This document shows positions 29,833-40,169 of a DNA stretch of 64,000 bases, piece by piece. This DNA is from Janthinobacterium sp. 17J80-10 (GTDB lineage: Bacteria > Pseudomonadota > Gammaproteobacteria > Burkholderiales > Burkholderiaceae_D), in contig NZ_CP035311.1 of assembly GCF_004114795.1 (NCBI RefSeq), positions 3,596,001 to 3,660,000 on the forward strand. The letters are read 5' to 3'. A program made the translations under genes and the position numbers. Position 1 is the stretch's first letter. Each line of letters starts with the position of its first letter. Under the pieces are notes generated by a model. That model had not been told where the DNA came from and ran no database searches. It saw nothing but the letters and a program-made list of their open reading frames with translations.

Positions 29833-30702
29833 ATGACTTACATTGGCCGCTTCGCCCCCTCGCCCACCGGCCCCCTGCACCGGGGCTCACTGGTGGCCGC
29901 CATGGCGAGTTATCTGGACGCCAGGGCGCATCATGGCCATTGGCTGGTGCGCATCGAGGACATTGACGAGCCACGCTGCCCCCCGGGCACGGCAGAACAA
30001 ATTCTTGCCATGCTTGCGGCCTTTGGCATGCAACCGGATGGTGAAGTTGTCTGGCAAAGCCGCCGCAAGCACTTGTACGAGGAGGCCTTCACGCAACTTG
30101 CGCCGTGGGTTTACCCTTGCGGCTGCACGCGGCGCGAAATTGCCGATTCGCGCATCGGCATTGCCGCCGACGGCGCCGCCGTCTATCCCGGCACCTGCCG
30201 TCATGGGCTCGCCGCCGGCAAGACTGCGCGGGCTTTCCGCGTGCGCGTGCCGGCATCAGGCGACGCGGACGGCACGATTATCTTCGAGGACCGCTGGATG
30301 GGGGCAGTGTCGCAACAACTGGCAACCGAGGTCGGCGACTTTGTACTCAAGCGCGCAGATGGTTTCTGGGCTTACCAGCTGGCGGTGGTCGTGGATGATG
30401 CCGACCAGGGCATTACCCACATCGTGCGCGGCGCCGACTTGCTGGATTCGACGCCGCGGCAGATTTACCTGCAGCGCCTGCTGAGAAAGACGACGCCAAG
30501 CTACATGCACGTGCCGGTTGTAACCAACGACGCGGGAGAAAAACTGTCGAAACAGACTGGGGCGCTGGCGCTGAATGTGAACGAGCCGCTGGCGGAACTG
30601 GCCGCGGCGGCGCGCTTTCTGGGACTGGAGACAGGCACACCGCAGTCGGTGGCGCAGTTCTGGCAAGAGGCGGTGGCTGCCTGGGGGGCGCGCCACGCCT
30701 AG
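29833..30702 (+). CDS. gluQ: Glutamyl-Q tRNA(Asp) synthetase
   Basis: A 289-residue GluRS-like enzyme that attaches glutamate to queuosine in tRNA-Asp. [16 protein letters not shown] is the class I HIGH-type motif. The zinc-binding stretch [10 protein letters not shown]...YPGTCRH and the KMSKS-like EKLSKQTG are present. It lacks the C-terminal anticodon-binding domain of true GluRS, as expected. It converges with the helicase gene, with only 10 bp between the stops. Confidence 0.95.
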   Translation: MTYIGRFAPSPTGPLHRGSLVAAMASYLDARAHHGHWLVRIEDIDEPRCPPGTAEQILAMLAAFGMQPDGEVVWQSRRKHLYEEAFTQLAPWVYPCGCTRREIADSRIGIAADGAAVYPGTCRHGLAAGKTARAFRVRVPASGDADGTIIFEDRWMGAVSQQLATEVGDFVLKRADGFWAYQLAVVVDDADQGITHIVRGADLLDSTPRQIYLQRLLRKTTPSYMHVPVVTNDAGEKLSKQTGALALNVNEPLAELAAAARFLGLETGTPQSVAQFWQEAVAAWGARHA

Positions 30703-30712
30703 TTTGGCGCAA

Positions 30713-32221
30713 TCAGCGCTTGGGGGTTCCGCCCAGGAGCGCTGCCACCCTGGCTTTTTGCGGCTTGGCGGAAGAGGCAGTTTTTCCTGCCTGGTCCTTG
30801 TTTTCCACGGCATTGGCCGGCACCGGCTGCGAGGGCTCGTAGGGTTTCAGGAACCACGGGTCGATCTTTTCCCGGCGCGGTGTCGCCGCATAGGCGCTGC
30901 GTCCCGGCGGTGCAGTACGGACAGGCGCGCCGCTGCGTTCCTCGTCACGGCGCGGACGGCGCTCGCCGCCACGTTCGCTGCGATCACCCCGCTCCTCGTC
31001 GCGCCGCGGACGACGTTCGGCGCCATGCTCGGCATGGGGCACGAAGCCTGCCAGCTCAGTCGGCGCCAGCTGCTTCTTGATCAGCTTTTCGATATCGGCC
31101 AGCAACCGGGCATCCTTGTCCGTCACCAGCGAGATCGCGTCACCCAAAGCGCCGGCACGACCGGTGCGGCCGATGCGGTGGACGTAATCCTCGGCGTTGT
31201 AGGGCAAGTCGTAATTGATCACGCAAGGCAGCTCGGCAATGTCAAGTCCGCGTGCGGCAACATCGGTGGCAACCAGGATTTCAATGCCGCCCTGCTTGAA
31301 GGCTTCCAGCGCGGCCATGCGTTCGGATTGCGATTTGTCGCCATGGATCGCCGACGCCTTGAGGCCCTGCTTTTCCAGTTCGCGCGCCACGCGGGATGCG
31401 CCGATCTTGGTGTTTGAAAACACGATCACCTGCTTCAAGCCGCGCTCGCGCACGATGTGGGCGACTGCCTGGCGCTTGGCTTCTTCGGCGACCTTGTAAA
31501 TGATTTGCGTGACATTCTCGGCGGTGGCATTGCTGCGCGCGACCTCGATCGTCACCGGCTTGTCGAGGAAGCTGTTGGCCAGCTTCTTGATCTCAGGCGA
31601 AAACGTTGCCGAGAACATCAGGTTTTGCCGCTGCTTGGGCAAGAGGTTGATGATGCGCTGCAGGTCTGGCAAAAAGCCCATGTCGAGCATGCGGTCGGCT
31701 TCGTCCATCACCAGGATTTGCACCTGCGACAGGTTCAGGGTCTTTTGCTGCACGTGGTCGAGCAGCCGGCCTGGCGTTGCAATGACGATCTCCACGCCGG
31801 AGCGCAATGCCGCGGTCTGGGGCGCCATATCCATGCCGCCGAACACCACGGTCGAGCGCAACGATGTATAGCGCGAATATGCCTTGACGTTGTCGGCGAC
31901 CTGGTCTGCCAACTCGCGCGTGGGCGTCAGGATCAGCGCGCGCACCGGATGGCGCGCGGGCGATGCGCTGTTGCTGGCATGCGCCAGCAACAGCTGGATG
32001 ATCGGCAGAGAAAACCCGGCAGTCTTGCCGGTACCGGTCTGGGCAGCGCCCATGACGTCACGCCCTTGCAAAACGATCGGAATGGCTTGCGCCTGGATGG
32101 GCGTCGGATGGACATACCCCTGGTCGGCGAGCGCGCGCAGGATATCGGGCGAGAGGCCGAAATCCTCGAAACGGACGGAAGCTGGAGTTGGTTGCGCGGC
32201 GGCGGACTGGTTGTCGGACAT
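30713..32221 (-). CDS. DEAD-box RNA helicase, RhlE-like
   Basis: A 502-residue ATP-dependent RNA helicase. In order: a Q motif (FEDFGLSPDILRALADQGY), Walker A AQTGTGKT, PTRELADQ, VMDEADRMLDMGF, SATF, IVFSNTKI, ATDVAARGLDI and HRIGRTGRAG. The C-terminal tail is Arg/Glu-rich with a repeated ERRPRRDEER, typical of nonspecific RNA binding. The start MSDNQSAAA at 32221 is chosen; a frame extending to 32338 would run far into the divergent promoter region. It is divergent from the FUSC gene across 144 bp. Confidence 0.94.
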   Translation of the reverse strand: MSDNQSAAAQPTPASVRFEDFGLSPDILRALADQGYVHPTPIQAQAIPIVLQGRDVMGAAQTGTGKTAGFSLPIIQLLLAHASNSASPARHPVRALILTPTRELADQVADNVKAYSRYTSLRSTVVFGGMDMAPQTAALRSGVEIVIATPGRLLDHVQQKTLNLSQVQILVMDEADRMLDMGFLPDLQRIINLLPKQRQNLMFSATFSPEIKKLANSFLDKPVTIEVARSNATAENVTQIIYKVAEEAKRQAVAHIVRERGLKQVIVFSNTKIGASRVARELEKQGLKASAIHGDKSQSERMAALEAFKQGGIEILVATDVAARGLDIAELPCVINYDLPYNAEDYVHRIGRTGRAGALGDAISLVTDKDARLLADIEKLIKKQLAPTELAGFVPHAEHGAERRPRRDEERGDRSERGGERRPRRDEERSGAPVRTAPPGRSAYAATPRREKIDPWFLKPYEPSQPVPANAVENKDQAGKTASSAKPQKARVAALLGGTPKR

Positions 32222-32365
32222 GTTTTCTGGCGGGGCTCCCGAGAATTGGGCACAGTTAAAAGGAACTATTATACGCCAGTGCCGGTTGGGTATATCCGCG
32301 CAGCCGCCTGCCCGGTAAAGGTTGGACGATTGGCGCATAATATTGGCATTGGACCAAGAAAGCCT

Positions 32366-33535
32366 ATGTCTGACAATAAAAACAAGCGACTTCCCCCTTT
32401 GCCCCGTTCCCGTGACAAGAAACAGGGGTTGCGTGCCAACGTCTCGCGCAGCATGGCGACACGGCAGCTGTTAACACCTGAGCAACTCCAGGAAAGTCTG
32501 GCGGTTGCACCACCGCCCTCGCTACCCATTGCTGTTATTGCTGGCTTGCAGGCCGCCTTGGCTTTGCTGACCGCAATCGTTCTAGTGACTTATTCACCGT
32601 GGGCCCACCTGGTCGGGTTTCCCGCCCTGGGCGCTCTGGCTTCGCTGTTTGGCCGCTACGCCCCACTGGAACATCGCATGCGCATCGTGGGCGTTTGTGC
32701 CGCCTTGCTGACGTTTGGCGTACTGGTGCCGTCGCTGGCCTCCTATGCAGGTGCCAACGCCACTGTGATGGTGCTGACCCTGGCGCTCGTTGCCGGCATG
32801 TCGACGCTCATGTTTTCTCACTGGCGGCTCGGCGGTCCCGGTGCCGTGATCATCGTGTTTGCCGCCGGCGGCGCGCAAGCCCCCGTTGCTTCGTGGGATA
32901 TGCTGGTTACGCGCATGGGGTTGACGGTGGCGGGCGGTGTCGTCGCCTGGCTGATCTGCATGCTGACGGATCGTTTGCGCACAGCCGAAATGGCCAACCT
33001 CAAGCTGCCTGATGCGCCGCGTCGTCCCTTTAGCCACGAACTGATTGCCGCTGGCCGCATTACCATGGGCGCGGCAATGGCCGCCTTGATCGCGCACGCC
33101 GCCGGCTGGCACCATCCAGCCTGGGCAGCAATTGGCGCGACCGCCGTCATGCAAGGCGGACATTTGCATGTCACCATGAGTCGCGCCCTGCAGCGCATGG
33201 CAGGCACGGTAGTCGGCGCATTCATCGTGTGGGCAATTCTGGCGCTGTCGCCATCCTTCTGGGCACTGGTGGCCGCGATTGTGTTTTTCCAGTTCATCAC
33301 CGAGATTATCATCGGCTATAACTATGCCCTGGGGCAGGTGACAGTAACGCCCATGGCCTTGCTGATGACTTATCTGGCCTCGCCGGCAATGGCGGGGGCC
33401 AGCATGCCCGTGGAACGCGTGCTCGATACGATTTTAGGCGCGGCGCTGGGGATTGTATTTGCCGTGATTTTTTCTACGGTGGATGACCGTATCTTTCTGG
33501 CGCGTCGACGGAAAAAGGCTCGGGAGCAATCGTAA
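32366..33535 (+). CDS. FUSC-family integral membrane protein
   Basis: A 389-residue protein with about ten hydrophobic segments in two clusters separated by a short soluble loop (DRLRTAEMANLKLPDAP). The second half fits the FUSC-like pattern: AGWHHPAWAAIGATAVMQGG, SRALQRMAGTVVGA, LGQVTVTPMALLMTYLA and ERVLDTILGAALGI. Members of this superfamily are often exporters of aromatic acids or fusaric acid, but the substrate here is unknown. The start ATG 32366 follows AAGAAAG and excludes the long in-frame extension antisense to the helicase. Confidence 0.85.
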   Translation: MSDNKNKRLPPLPRSRDKKQGLRANVSRSMATRQLLTPEQLQESLAVAPPPSLPIAVIAGLQAALALLTAIVLVTYSPWAHLVGFPALGALASLFGRYAPLEHRMRIVGVCAALLTFGVLVPSLASYAGANATVMVLTLALVAGMSTLMFSHWRLGGPGAVIIVFAAGGAQAPVASWDMLVTRMGLTVAGGVVAWLICMLTDRLRTAEMANLKLPDAPRRPFSHELIAAGRITMGAAMAALIAHAAGWHHPAWAAIGATAVMQGGHLHVTMSRALQRMAGTVVGAFIVWAILALSPSFWALVAAIVFFQFITEIIIGYNYALGQVTVTPMALLMTYLASPAMAGASMPVERVLDTILGAALGIVFAVIFSTVDDRIFLARRRKKAREQS

Positions 33536-33669
33536 TGCGTGCTTAGCCGCCAACTTTAACTGGCGATCCGTTTTTCTGGCAGGTTTTTAACACGTCACTG
33601 GCATTGATTTGCTTCGTTCAGTTGCGCGATCAAATAGCGATCTTTCCTATTTTGTTTTTCCAGTAATTC

Positions 33670-34449
33670 ATGCACCCCCTTCGTATCGTACTTGGCAATA
33701 AACCGGACTGGTCTGCAAGAATGCTACCTTTATTGCAAAATTCCTTTGAAGTTGCCGATGCCCCTCTTGCCGCAAGCCATGCAGGTTGGGCAGATGTTGT
33801 CGTTCCCTTGCAACTTGCAGATTATCGAATCCTTGGAGCGACACCGCAATTTCAAGGGAAAGCGCTATTTCCCACCCCGGAGACCGTCGCGCTATGCCAT
33901 GACAAAATGCGTTTCAGAAACTGGTTTAGAAATTGTTTCGACCTGATCTATTTGCCAAACGAAACTGCTTCGTCGCCACTTGTCATTGCCAGGCCGCGCC
34001 AGGGTGGATGGGGTTCTGACGCGGTGGTCATAAGTACTGCCGATCAGGCGCAATTGGCAGAAAGCCGCATGAATTCGAACCTGTTTATTGAAGAATACAT
34101 CCCAGGGAATACGGAATATGCGCAGCACATCCTTTTTGATGAAGGGCAGATACTTTATTCTGCTTTGGCAACCCATGTGCATGAAACTGAAGTCTATATT
34201 CAGGGCAAAGGGTGTCGGCCAGTACGTACGACAATGCAAGAATCAAATGATGTGCCGAAAATTTTTGCGGAAGTTCTCGCAGCACTCAATTATTCAGGCA
34301 CGGCCTGCATCGATTACAAAATCGACGCTTCCGGCCAAATCAAGATTTTTGAAATCAATCCACGCATGGGAGGCAGTCTCATGAACCTGACCCACTCTTA
34401 CGTGCGCGCGTATGCAATTTACTTGCAGAGCAAAGCTACGCGCAGCTGA
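33670..34449 (+). CDS. Short ATP-grasp-like protein
   Basis: A 259-residue protein with the ATP-grasp signature: LVIARPRQGGWGSDAV (phosphate-binding loop region), LFIEEYIPG (adenine-contacting strand) and KIFEINPRMGGSL (metal-binding E-x-N in the core). This superfamily joins a carboxylate to an amine or thiol. It is shorter than most members (300-450 residues), with a small N-terminal domain. AT content is visibly higher than in neighbouring genes, which suggests transfer. No biosynthetic partner is adjacent, so the product cannot be named. Confidence 0.75.
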   Translation: MHPLRIVLGNKPDWSARMLPLLQNSFEVADAPLAASHAGWADVVVPLQLADYRILGATPQFQGKALFPTPETVALCHDKMRFRNWFRNCFDLIYLPNETASSPLVIARPRQGGWGSDAVVISTADQAQLAESRMNSNLFIEEYIPGNTEYAQHILFDEGQILYSALATHVHETEVYIQGKGCRPVRTTMQESNDVPKIFAEVLAALNYSGTACIDYKIDASGQIKIFEINPRMGGSLMNLTHSYVRAYAIYLQSKATRS

Positions 34450-34543
34450 CATGGGGTTCTGCCGAAACATCCCCCCTCTTGTTTTGGCAAGCCTTCCGGG
34501 ATGCGGCGCGGTGCCAATGAAGTGTATGTGCCTGGCGGTCGAT

Positions 34544-35974
34544 TCAGGGCAAATCCTCCACTTCCACGACCTGCACCGGGTTGTTCAATCCGACCAGAGC
34601 GGAGACGACCTGGCCGTTTTTTATGTAAACCACTCTGGAATTATCCGTATCAGCGACAAGCATGCCATCTTTTCGCAAGGCGAGTCCGTTCGGGGCATAG
34701 AGGGTCGACATCCCGGAACACATATCTGACGACAAGGAGCGCGGATAGGGAATGTCATTCCCGCAGTATTCAAGCGGCTCCGTTCCCAAGGCCAGATCAG
34801 GAATCCAGCGCCATGCAGTCGGCGGTGCCATCACGACATACTGTCTCCCCGAAAGAGCATTGATCGCAATGATGCGATCATTATGTTCTTCAACGACGTA
34901 AATAAAGTCGCCGCGCCAGGCAATATCATTCGGAAACCAGGCCGGATAAGACCCTTCGACCGTCGCGGTTTCGACATTCTGAATGATTACCCGAAGACCG
35001 AAGGTATCTGCTATTGCAAGTTGATTGCCTTGCAACCGTGCAGAACGACCATATTGCACAACAACAGAACTGAACTGGAGTGCACCGCGCCCCATGTCTG
35101 AATCCCAGGAAAAAATATCGACAGGGGCCTCGGTATCGTACACGACAATCAAGCGGTTGCCCTCGGTTCGGAGGTAATTTACCGGCAAATCGAACGCCAT
35201 CGAAAACTTAAGATTGCCGGCATGACTTAAAACGTCGACGCGCCTATTGTCCTGCAACCCGTTGATGAAGATATTCGATTCATCTGCAGTAACGAAATGC
35301 CCGGCGCTTGGATAAGTCCACTTTACCGCACCCTCCCTGCTTATGTGTGCCAGCGTATTGGCATACTGTACCTGGACCAAAAAGCTTGTGGGAAAAAGCT
35401 GCCCATGCATGGCTGGCGTAACGAAATCGGCATAGGCGACATTGATCGTGCCTTGCCTGGGGGAATAGTAGGAGTATTTCTTTTCCGGAGCATAGATCAG
35501 CGGCTGAACCGGGGGAGGATCATAGATGAGCGGTGGACGTGCATCTACTGGAAACGATATGGCTGCACCGGTACGATTAAAATTCCCCGCCCCATCGCTA
35601 AAAGTATTTTCACCAACGACAAGATCGATGTGCGATTTAAACGATTCCATCGACACCAGCTCGGCAGTGTAGATCGTGTCCGATAGCTTCCTGAAGTTCT
35701 CGACAGTGCCCCCTCGCACCGTAATGCTATTTGCGCTGAAATCAACCGACGGCCCACTCAAAACGAACTTTACGGCAACCATCTCCTCCACTCGCAGGCT
35801 ACGCGCCTCAGCCAGAATTGCCACTTCAGGAAACGTCGCTTCAAGAGCGCTGTCGCCACCGCATGAGCTGGCTGTGAAAATCACAAGGCAAAAAGCAAGC
35901 GCACCTTTTTGAATATTTTCCCCAATGACTTCCACGCGTTTGCTGATCCATTCAGGAAGAGGCGGGCTGTCCAT
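34544..35974 (-). CDS. Putative lipoprotein with Ig-like domain and propeller-like repeats
   Basis: A 476-residue protein I cannot name. A hydrophobic stretch (residues 24-37) ends ASSC-GG, a plausible but imperfect lipobox with Cys38. Residues ~58-115 resemble a bacterial Ig-like domain (VKFVLSGPSVDFSANSITV then GGTVENF). The rest contains recurring short strands of NHL/six-bladed propeller type, ending with APNGLALRKDGMLVADTDN and SRVVYIKNGQV. The annotated ATG lacks a ribosome-binding site; a GTG at residue 14 is an alternative start. Codon use is more AT-rich than in neighbouring genes, as in the ATP-grasp gene 94 bp away on the opposite strand. Confidence 0.65.
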   Translation of the reverse strand: MDSPPLPEWISKRVEVIGENIQKGALAFCLVIFTASSCGGDSALEATFPEVAILAEARSLRVEEMVAVKFVLSGPSVDFSANSITVRGGTVENFRKLSDTIYTAELVSMESFKSHIDLVVGENTFSDGAGNFNRTGAAISFPVDARPPLIYDPPPVQPLIYAPEKKYSYYSPRQGTINVAYADFVTPAMHGQLFPTSFLVQVQYANTLAHISREGAVKWTYPSAGHFVTADESNIFINGLQDNRRVDVLSHAGNLKFSMAFDLPVNYLRTEGNRLIVVYDTEAPVDIFSWDSDMGRGALQFSSVVVQYGRSARLQGNQLAIADTFGLRVIIQNVETATVEGSYPAWFPNDIAWRGDFIYVVEEHNDRIIAINALSGRQYVVMAPPTAWRWIPDLALGTEPLEYCGNDIPYPRSLSSDMCSGMSTLYAPNGLALRKDGMLVADTDNSRVVYIKNGQVVSALVGLNNPVQVVEVEDLP

Positions 35975-36058
35975 TTAAAAAATTTTAGCGAAGTTGAATC
36001 ACTGATGATTGAACTTCCGCAATCGATTCTCAGCCTGTCGGAGAATCCCTTTCATTCC

Positions 36059-37081
36059 TTAAATTTCCATCACAATACGTCCTTCAACCTGGCCACTTTT
36101 CAGTTTGCTGAAAATAGCGTTGACGTTATCCAGGCGATCAATCGAGATATGGGATGTGACTTTCCCTTCTCCCGCGAACATCAACGCCTCCTCCAAGTCT
36201 TTGCGCGTGCCCACGATCGATCCCCGGATCGTCTTTGCGTTGAGCACGACATCGAAGATCGGCAGTTCGAAGCTACCCGGCGGCAATCCGACCAGGGTCA
36301 TTGTTCCGCGTTTATGCAGCATGCCTACCGCCTGGGTGAAAGCCGAGCGCGACACCGCGGTAACCAATACGCCATGAGCACCAGCAATGGCCGATTGCAC
36401 CACGGCAGGAGCATCTTGCGTTGCACAGTTAATCGTCATGTCTGCGCCAATACTCTTGGCCAGAGCCAGCTTGGCGTCGTCGATATCGACGGCAATCACA
36501 TGAAAGCCCATTGCCTTGGCATACTGCACCGCCATGTGGCCCAGCCCGCCGACACCGGAAATCGCAACCCATTCGCCCGGCCTGCGCTCCAGCATCTTGA
36601 GGCCCTTGTAGACGGTCACCCCGGCGCACAGAATCGGCGCCGCCGGCGCGAAATCAAGGTTGTCGGGAAGCTTGCCGACATATAGCGGATCGGCAAGAAC
36701 ATATTCGGCATAGTCGCCGTTGACGGAGTATCCGGTCATCTGTTGCTCGCCGCATAGCGTCTCCCATCCGGTAATGCAGTGCTCACAATGACCGCATGCC
36801 GTATGCAGCCATGGCACGCCGACACGGTCGCCTTCTTTTACGAGCTTTACGCCGGCGCCGACTTTCGCCACATAGCCAACCCCTTCGTGCCCTGGAATGA
36901 AAGGCAGTGCCGGCTTGACAGGCCAATCGCCGTCGGCAGCATGGAGGTCGGTGTGGCAAACACCTGTAGCAACCAGCTTGACGAGAATTAGGCCAGGCCC
37001 CACCTCGGGTATGTCGACATCTTCAATGACAAGCGGTTGACCAAATTCATGCACCACTGCAGCCTTCATTTTCTCTGCCAT
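36059..37081 (-). CDS. adhP: Zinc-dependent alcohol dehydrogenase, AdhP-like
   Basis: A 340-residue medium-chain dehydrogenase that oxidises alcohols with NAD. Catalytic zinc ligands are in GVCHTDLHAADG and PGHEGVG. The structural zinc cysteines are in ACGHCEHCITGWETLC, and the NAD fold motif is GVGGLGHMAVQYAKAMG. Start choice: AAGGAG (88-93 of 37,0xx, minus strand) lies 6 bases before the ATG at 37081, whereas the ATG at 37087 abuts it; the reading frame further upstream is not family-like. It probably has its own promoter between 37082 and the terminator at 37212. Confidence 0.93.
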   Translation of the reverse strand: MAEKMKAAVVHEFGQPLVIEDVDIPEVGPGLILVKLVATGVCHTDLHAADGDWPVKPALPFIPGHEGVGYVAKVGAGVKLVKEGDRVGVPWLHTACGHCEHCITGWETLCGEQQMTGYSVNGDYAEYVLADPLYVGKLPDNLDFAPAAPILCAGVTVYKGLKMLERRPGEWVAISGVGGLGHMAVQYAKAMGFHVIAVDIDDAKLALAKSIGADMTINCATQDAPAVVQSAIAGAHGVLVTAVSRSAFTQAVGMLHKRGTMTLVGLPPGSFELPIFDVVLNAKTIRGSIVGTRKDLEEALMFAGEGKVTSHISIDRLDNVNAIFSKLKSGQVEGRIVMEI

Positions 37082-37211
37082 CGCCATCTCCTTGCATTCA
37101 CTTTGGAAAACCCGTCCATCCGGGCCTCGAAGATGAAACATTGACGCCGATGGAATGGCAAAGGTTCCGGTGATGCAGTCACAGTGTGCACCGGATGACG
37201 CGCAGGAAAAA

Positions 37212-37250
37212 CAAAAAAGGACTCGGGTTTTCACCCAAGTCCTTTTTTTG
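37212..37250 (-). terminator. Rho-independent terminator after rpoD-tRNA
   Basis: On the minus strand, a long stem pairs AAAAAGGACT with AGTCCTTTTT and GGGT with ACCC, with one C/A mismatch between and a TTTC loop. It starts 2-3 bases after the tRNA CCA end. T runs on both strands make it potentially bidirectional. Confidence 0.85.
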
Positions 37251-37252
37251 AA

Positions 37253-37331
<79 letters not shown>

Positions 37332-37367
37332 GTAAAGCTTTGATATCCCAGACGAGACTTTACCGGA

Positions 37368-39950
37368 TCAACTGCCTTCCAGGAAGCTCTTGAGCTTGTC
37401 GGAGCGCGACGGATGACGGAGCTTGCGCAAGGCCTTGGCTTCTATTTGCCGAATGCGCTCGCGGGTGACGTCGAACTGCTTGCCGACTTCTTCCAGGGTA
37501 TGGTCGGTCGACATTTCAATGCCGAAGCGCATGCGCAGCACCTTGGCTTCACGCGGCGTCAGCGAATCCAGCACATCCTTGACCACGCCGCGCATGGAAG
37601 CGTGCAGCGCTGCATCGGATGGTGCCAGGGTATTGTTGTCTTCGATGAAGTCGCCCAGGTGCGAATCGTCGTCGTCGCCGATCGGCGTTTCCATGGAGAT
37701 CGGCTCCTTGGCGATCTTCATGATCTTGCGGATCTTATCTTCCGGCATTTCCATCTTCAATGCCAGGGTCGCCGGATCCGGCTCGGCGCCGGTTTCCTGC
37801 AGAATCTGGCGCGAGATGCGGTTCATCTTGTTGATGGTTTCGATCATGTGCACCGGGATACGGATGGTGCGCGCCTGGTCGGCGATCGAGCGGGTGATCG
37901 CCTGGCGGATCCACCAGGTGGCATAGGTCGAGAACTTGTAGCCGCGGCGGTATTCGAACTTGTCGACGGCCTTCATCAGGCCGATGTTACCTTCCTGGAT
38001 CAGGTCGAGGAATTGCAGGCCGCGGTTGGTGTATTTCTTGGCGATCGAAATCACCAGGCGCAGGTTGGCCTCGGTCATTTCGCGCTTGGCCTTGCGAGCT
38101 TTCATTTCGCCGGCAGCCATTTTCTTGTTGATGTTGCGCAGGTCCGGCAGCGGCAGCACCACGCGTGCCTGCAGGTCGATCAGCTTTTGCTGCAGTTCCT
38201 TAATGGTGGGCACGTTACGGCCCAGCACCGCGCTGTAGCTGTGGTTGCCTTCGACCTCACCATCGATCCAGTCGAGGTTGGTTTCATTGCCCGGGAAGAC
38301 CTTGATGAAGTGGGCGCGCGGCATGCCGCAGCGGTTCACCGCCACATCGAGGATTTGCTTTTCGATATGGCGCACTTCATCGACCTGGCCACGCAGGGTA
38401 TCGCACAATTTTTCAACGAACTTGGCGGTAAAACGCAAGCCGAGCAAGTCGCTGGAAATGGTTTCCTGCGCCTTGACGTAAGGCTTGGAGTTGTAGCCTT
38501 CCTTTTCAAAGGCCTTGCGCATCTTGTCGAACTGGGAAGAGATGTTGGCGAAAGTGGCGAGCGCGTCGCGTTTCAATTGCTCGAGCTGTTCGGCCGAGAA
38601 GCCCGCAGCGCCACCGGCACTGTTGCCTTCTTCTTCCTCTTCGTCTTCTTCGTCCTCGTCCTCGTCGTCCTCGTCTTCTTCTTCCGCAGCAGGCGCGGCG
38701 GCGACCACGGTGTCGGCGGCGTTCATGTCAACCATGCCATCGACGATTTCATCGACCTTCATTTCTTCGCCCTCGATGCGCTCGGCAGCCGCGAGAATTT
38801 CGGCGATGGTGGTCGGGCAGGCGGAGATCGCCTGGATCATGTCTTTCAGGCCTTCCTCGATGCGCTTGGCGATTTCAATTTCGCCTTCGCGCGTCAGGAG
38901 TTCGACCGAGCCCATTTCGCGCATGTACATGCGCACGGGGTCGGTGGTGCGACCGAAGTCGGAGTCGACGGTGGACAGCGCAGCTTCGGCGGCGGCGTCG
39001 GTATCTTCATCGGAGGCGACATTGGCAACGGCGTCCGACAGCAGCAGGGTCTCGGCATCGGGCGCCTGTTCGTACACGGCAATACCCATGTCGTTGAAGG
39101 TGCCGATGATGCCTTCGATCGCTTCCGGATCGACGATATTTTCCGGCAAGTGATCGTTGATTTCCGAATACGTCAGGAAGCCGCGGTCCTTGCCCAGCTT
39201 GATCAGGGTTTTCAGCTTTTGCCGGCGCTGCTCGAGCTCTTCCTCGGAGGCTTCGACGTCCGACGAAAACGCTTCTTTCAGCAAGGCCTTTTCCTTGGCC
39301 TTGCGGTCCTTGGCGCGGGCCTTGTCGGCAGCTTTGAGTTCAGCGCGCTCGACCGCATTCAGCGCGGCGATTTCGTCATTCTCCGGCTGGAAGTCCTTCG
39401 GCTTGCGACCGCGGCGCCCAGGCACCTTCACACCCGGCAAGACATAACCGGAAGTATCGATTGCAGCCAATGCTGCAGCGTCGGTCGTCTGGCTGACTGG
39501 TGCGGCGGACGTCACCAGGATGGTCGCCGTGGATTCCGCTTTGGCGGCCTTGCTCGGCTTGCCGGTCGATTTCACTTCGGTTTTCTTGGTCACAGGGGCT
39601 TTCGCTGTTTCAGGCACTGCTTTGGCAGCACCCGTGGATGAAGGTTTCGCTGCAGCGGGCTTCGCGGCCGATTTCGGCGCGGCTTTTTCCGTCACCTTAG
39701 ATGGGGCCGGCGCGGCCTTCGTCAAGGTTTTGGCAGCAGCTTTTGCGACAGTTTTCGCAGGCGATTTGACGCTTTTTTCAACGCTCGTAGTCTTACCCTT
39801 GGCTGCCGCAGTCTTGGCGGGCGCCGCCTTTTTTGCCGGCTTGGCCGCACTCTTGGCGGCAACAGGCTTGGTAGCCTTGGTATTCTTCGCGGCTTTGATC
39901 GGGGTTTTCGCGGTGGTCTTGGTCGCGGACTTCTTCATTGCGTTCGCCAT
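37368..39950 (-). CDS. rpoD: RNA polymerase primary sigma factor (sigma-70)
   Basis: An 860-residue housekeeping sigma factor. Residues 1 to about 200 form a Lys/Ala/Pro/Thr-rich extension absent from the 613-residue E. coli protein. Region 1.1 is at about 233-297. A run of Asp/Glu at about 420-440 lies in the nonconserved region. Region 2 (about 630-700) includes [20 protein letters not shown] and [20 protein letters not shown]. Region 4 (about 793-850) contains [19 protein letters not shown] and [20 protein letters not shown]. The start ATG 39950 is preferred over a TTG five codons earlier; the ATG at 39938 is also possible. Confidence 0.97.
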   Translation of the reverse strand: MANAMKKSATKTTAKTPIKAAKNTKATKPVAAKSAAKPAKKAAPAKTAAAKGKTTSVEKSVKSPAKTVAKAAAKTLTKAAPAPSKVTEKAAPKSAAKPAAAKPSSTGAAKAVPETAKAPVTKKTEVKSTGKPSKAAKAESTATILVTSAAPVSQTTDAAALAAIDTSGYVLPGVKVPGRRGRKPKDFQPENDEIAALNAVERAELKAADKARAKDRKAKEKALLKEAFSSDVEASEEELEQRRQKLKTLIKLGKDRGFLTYSEINDHLPENIVDPEAIEGIIGTFNDMGIAVYEQAPDAETLLLSDAVANVASDEDTDAAAEAALSTVDSDFGRTTDPVRMYMREMGSVELLTREGEIEIAKRIEEGLKDMIQAISACPTTIAEILAAAERIEGEEMKVDEIVDGMVDMNAADTVVAAAPAAEEEDEDDEDEDEEDEEEEEGNSAGGAAGFSAEQLEQLKRDALATFANISSQFDKMRKAFEKEGYNSKPYVKAQETISSDLLGLRFTAKFVEKLCDTLRGQVDEVRHIEKQILDVAVNRCGMPRAHFIKVFPGNETNLDWIDGEVEGNHSYSAVLGRNVPTIKELQQKLIDLQARVVLPLPDLRNINKKMAAGEMKARKAKREMTEANLRLVISIAKKYTNRGLQFLDLIQEGNIGLMKAVDKFEYRRGYKFSTYATWWIRQAITRSIADQARTIRIPVHMIETINKMNRISRQILQETGAEPDPATLALKMEMPEDKIRKIMKIAKEPISMETPIGDDDDSHLGDFIEDNNTLAPSDAALHASMRGVVKDVLDSLTPREAKVLRMRFGIEMSTDHTLEEVGKQFDVTRERIRQIEAKALRKLRHPSRSDKLKSFLEGS

Positions 39951-40107
39951 GGAATCAACTGTCAATTAGAGGTTAATCTTGCTACGCGGTTCAGGTAAGT
40001 AATGCACTAGTTCCAGCCGGAAAACCATTACGCATCTTGATGATGGCTCCCGCAGGCGTAACACTGGCGGAGCGAAGTGCGCTAAGGCCTTGAATCAAAA
40101 GCTTTTA

Positions 40108-40116
40108 ATTATAGCA
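40108..40116 (-). promoter_or_regulatory. Extended -10 promoter upstream of rpoD
   Basis: TGCTATAAT on the minus strand (40116 to 40108) is a perfect extended -10 in the 219-bp dnaG-rpoD interval. No good -35 hexamer is visible. The leader would be about 150 nt. It would allow rpoD to be transcribed apart from rpsU-yqeY-dnaG. Confidence 0.5.
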
Positions 40117-40169
40117 TAGGCAAGAGGGTTCCTCCAGAGCCACAAATTTTAATTGTCGGAATGACTAGC

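Noticed and set aside
31457-32365. Upstream extension of the FUSC protein
   Set aside because: These ~300 codons are antisense to the helicase. The membrane protein begins naturally at 32366 with a ribosome-binding site.
37413-39641. A 742-codon open frame opposite rpoD
   Set aside because: It is the antisense of a clearly conserved gene in GC-rich sequence. The product has no recognisable domain and no plausible start signal.
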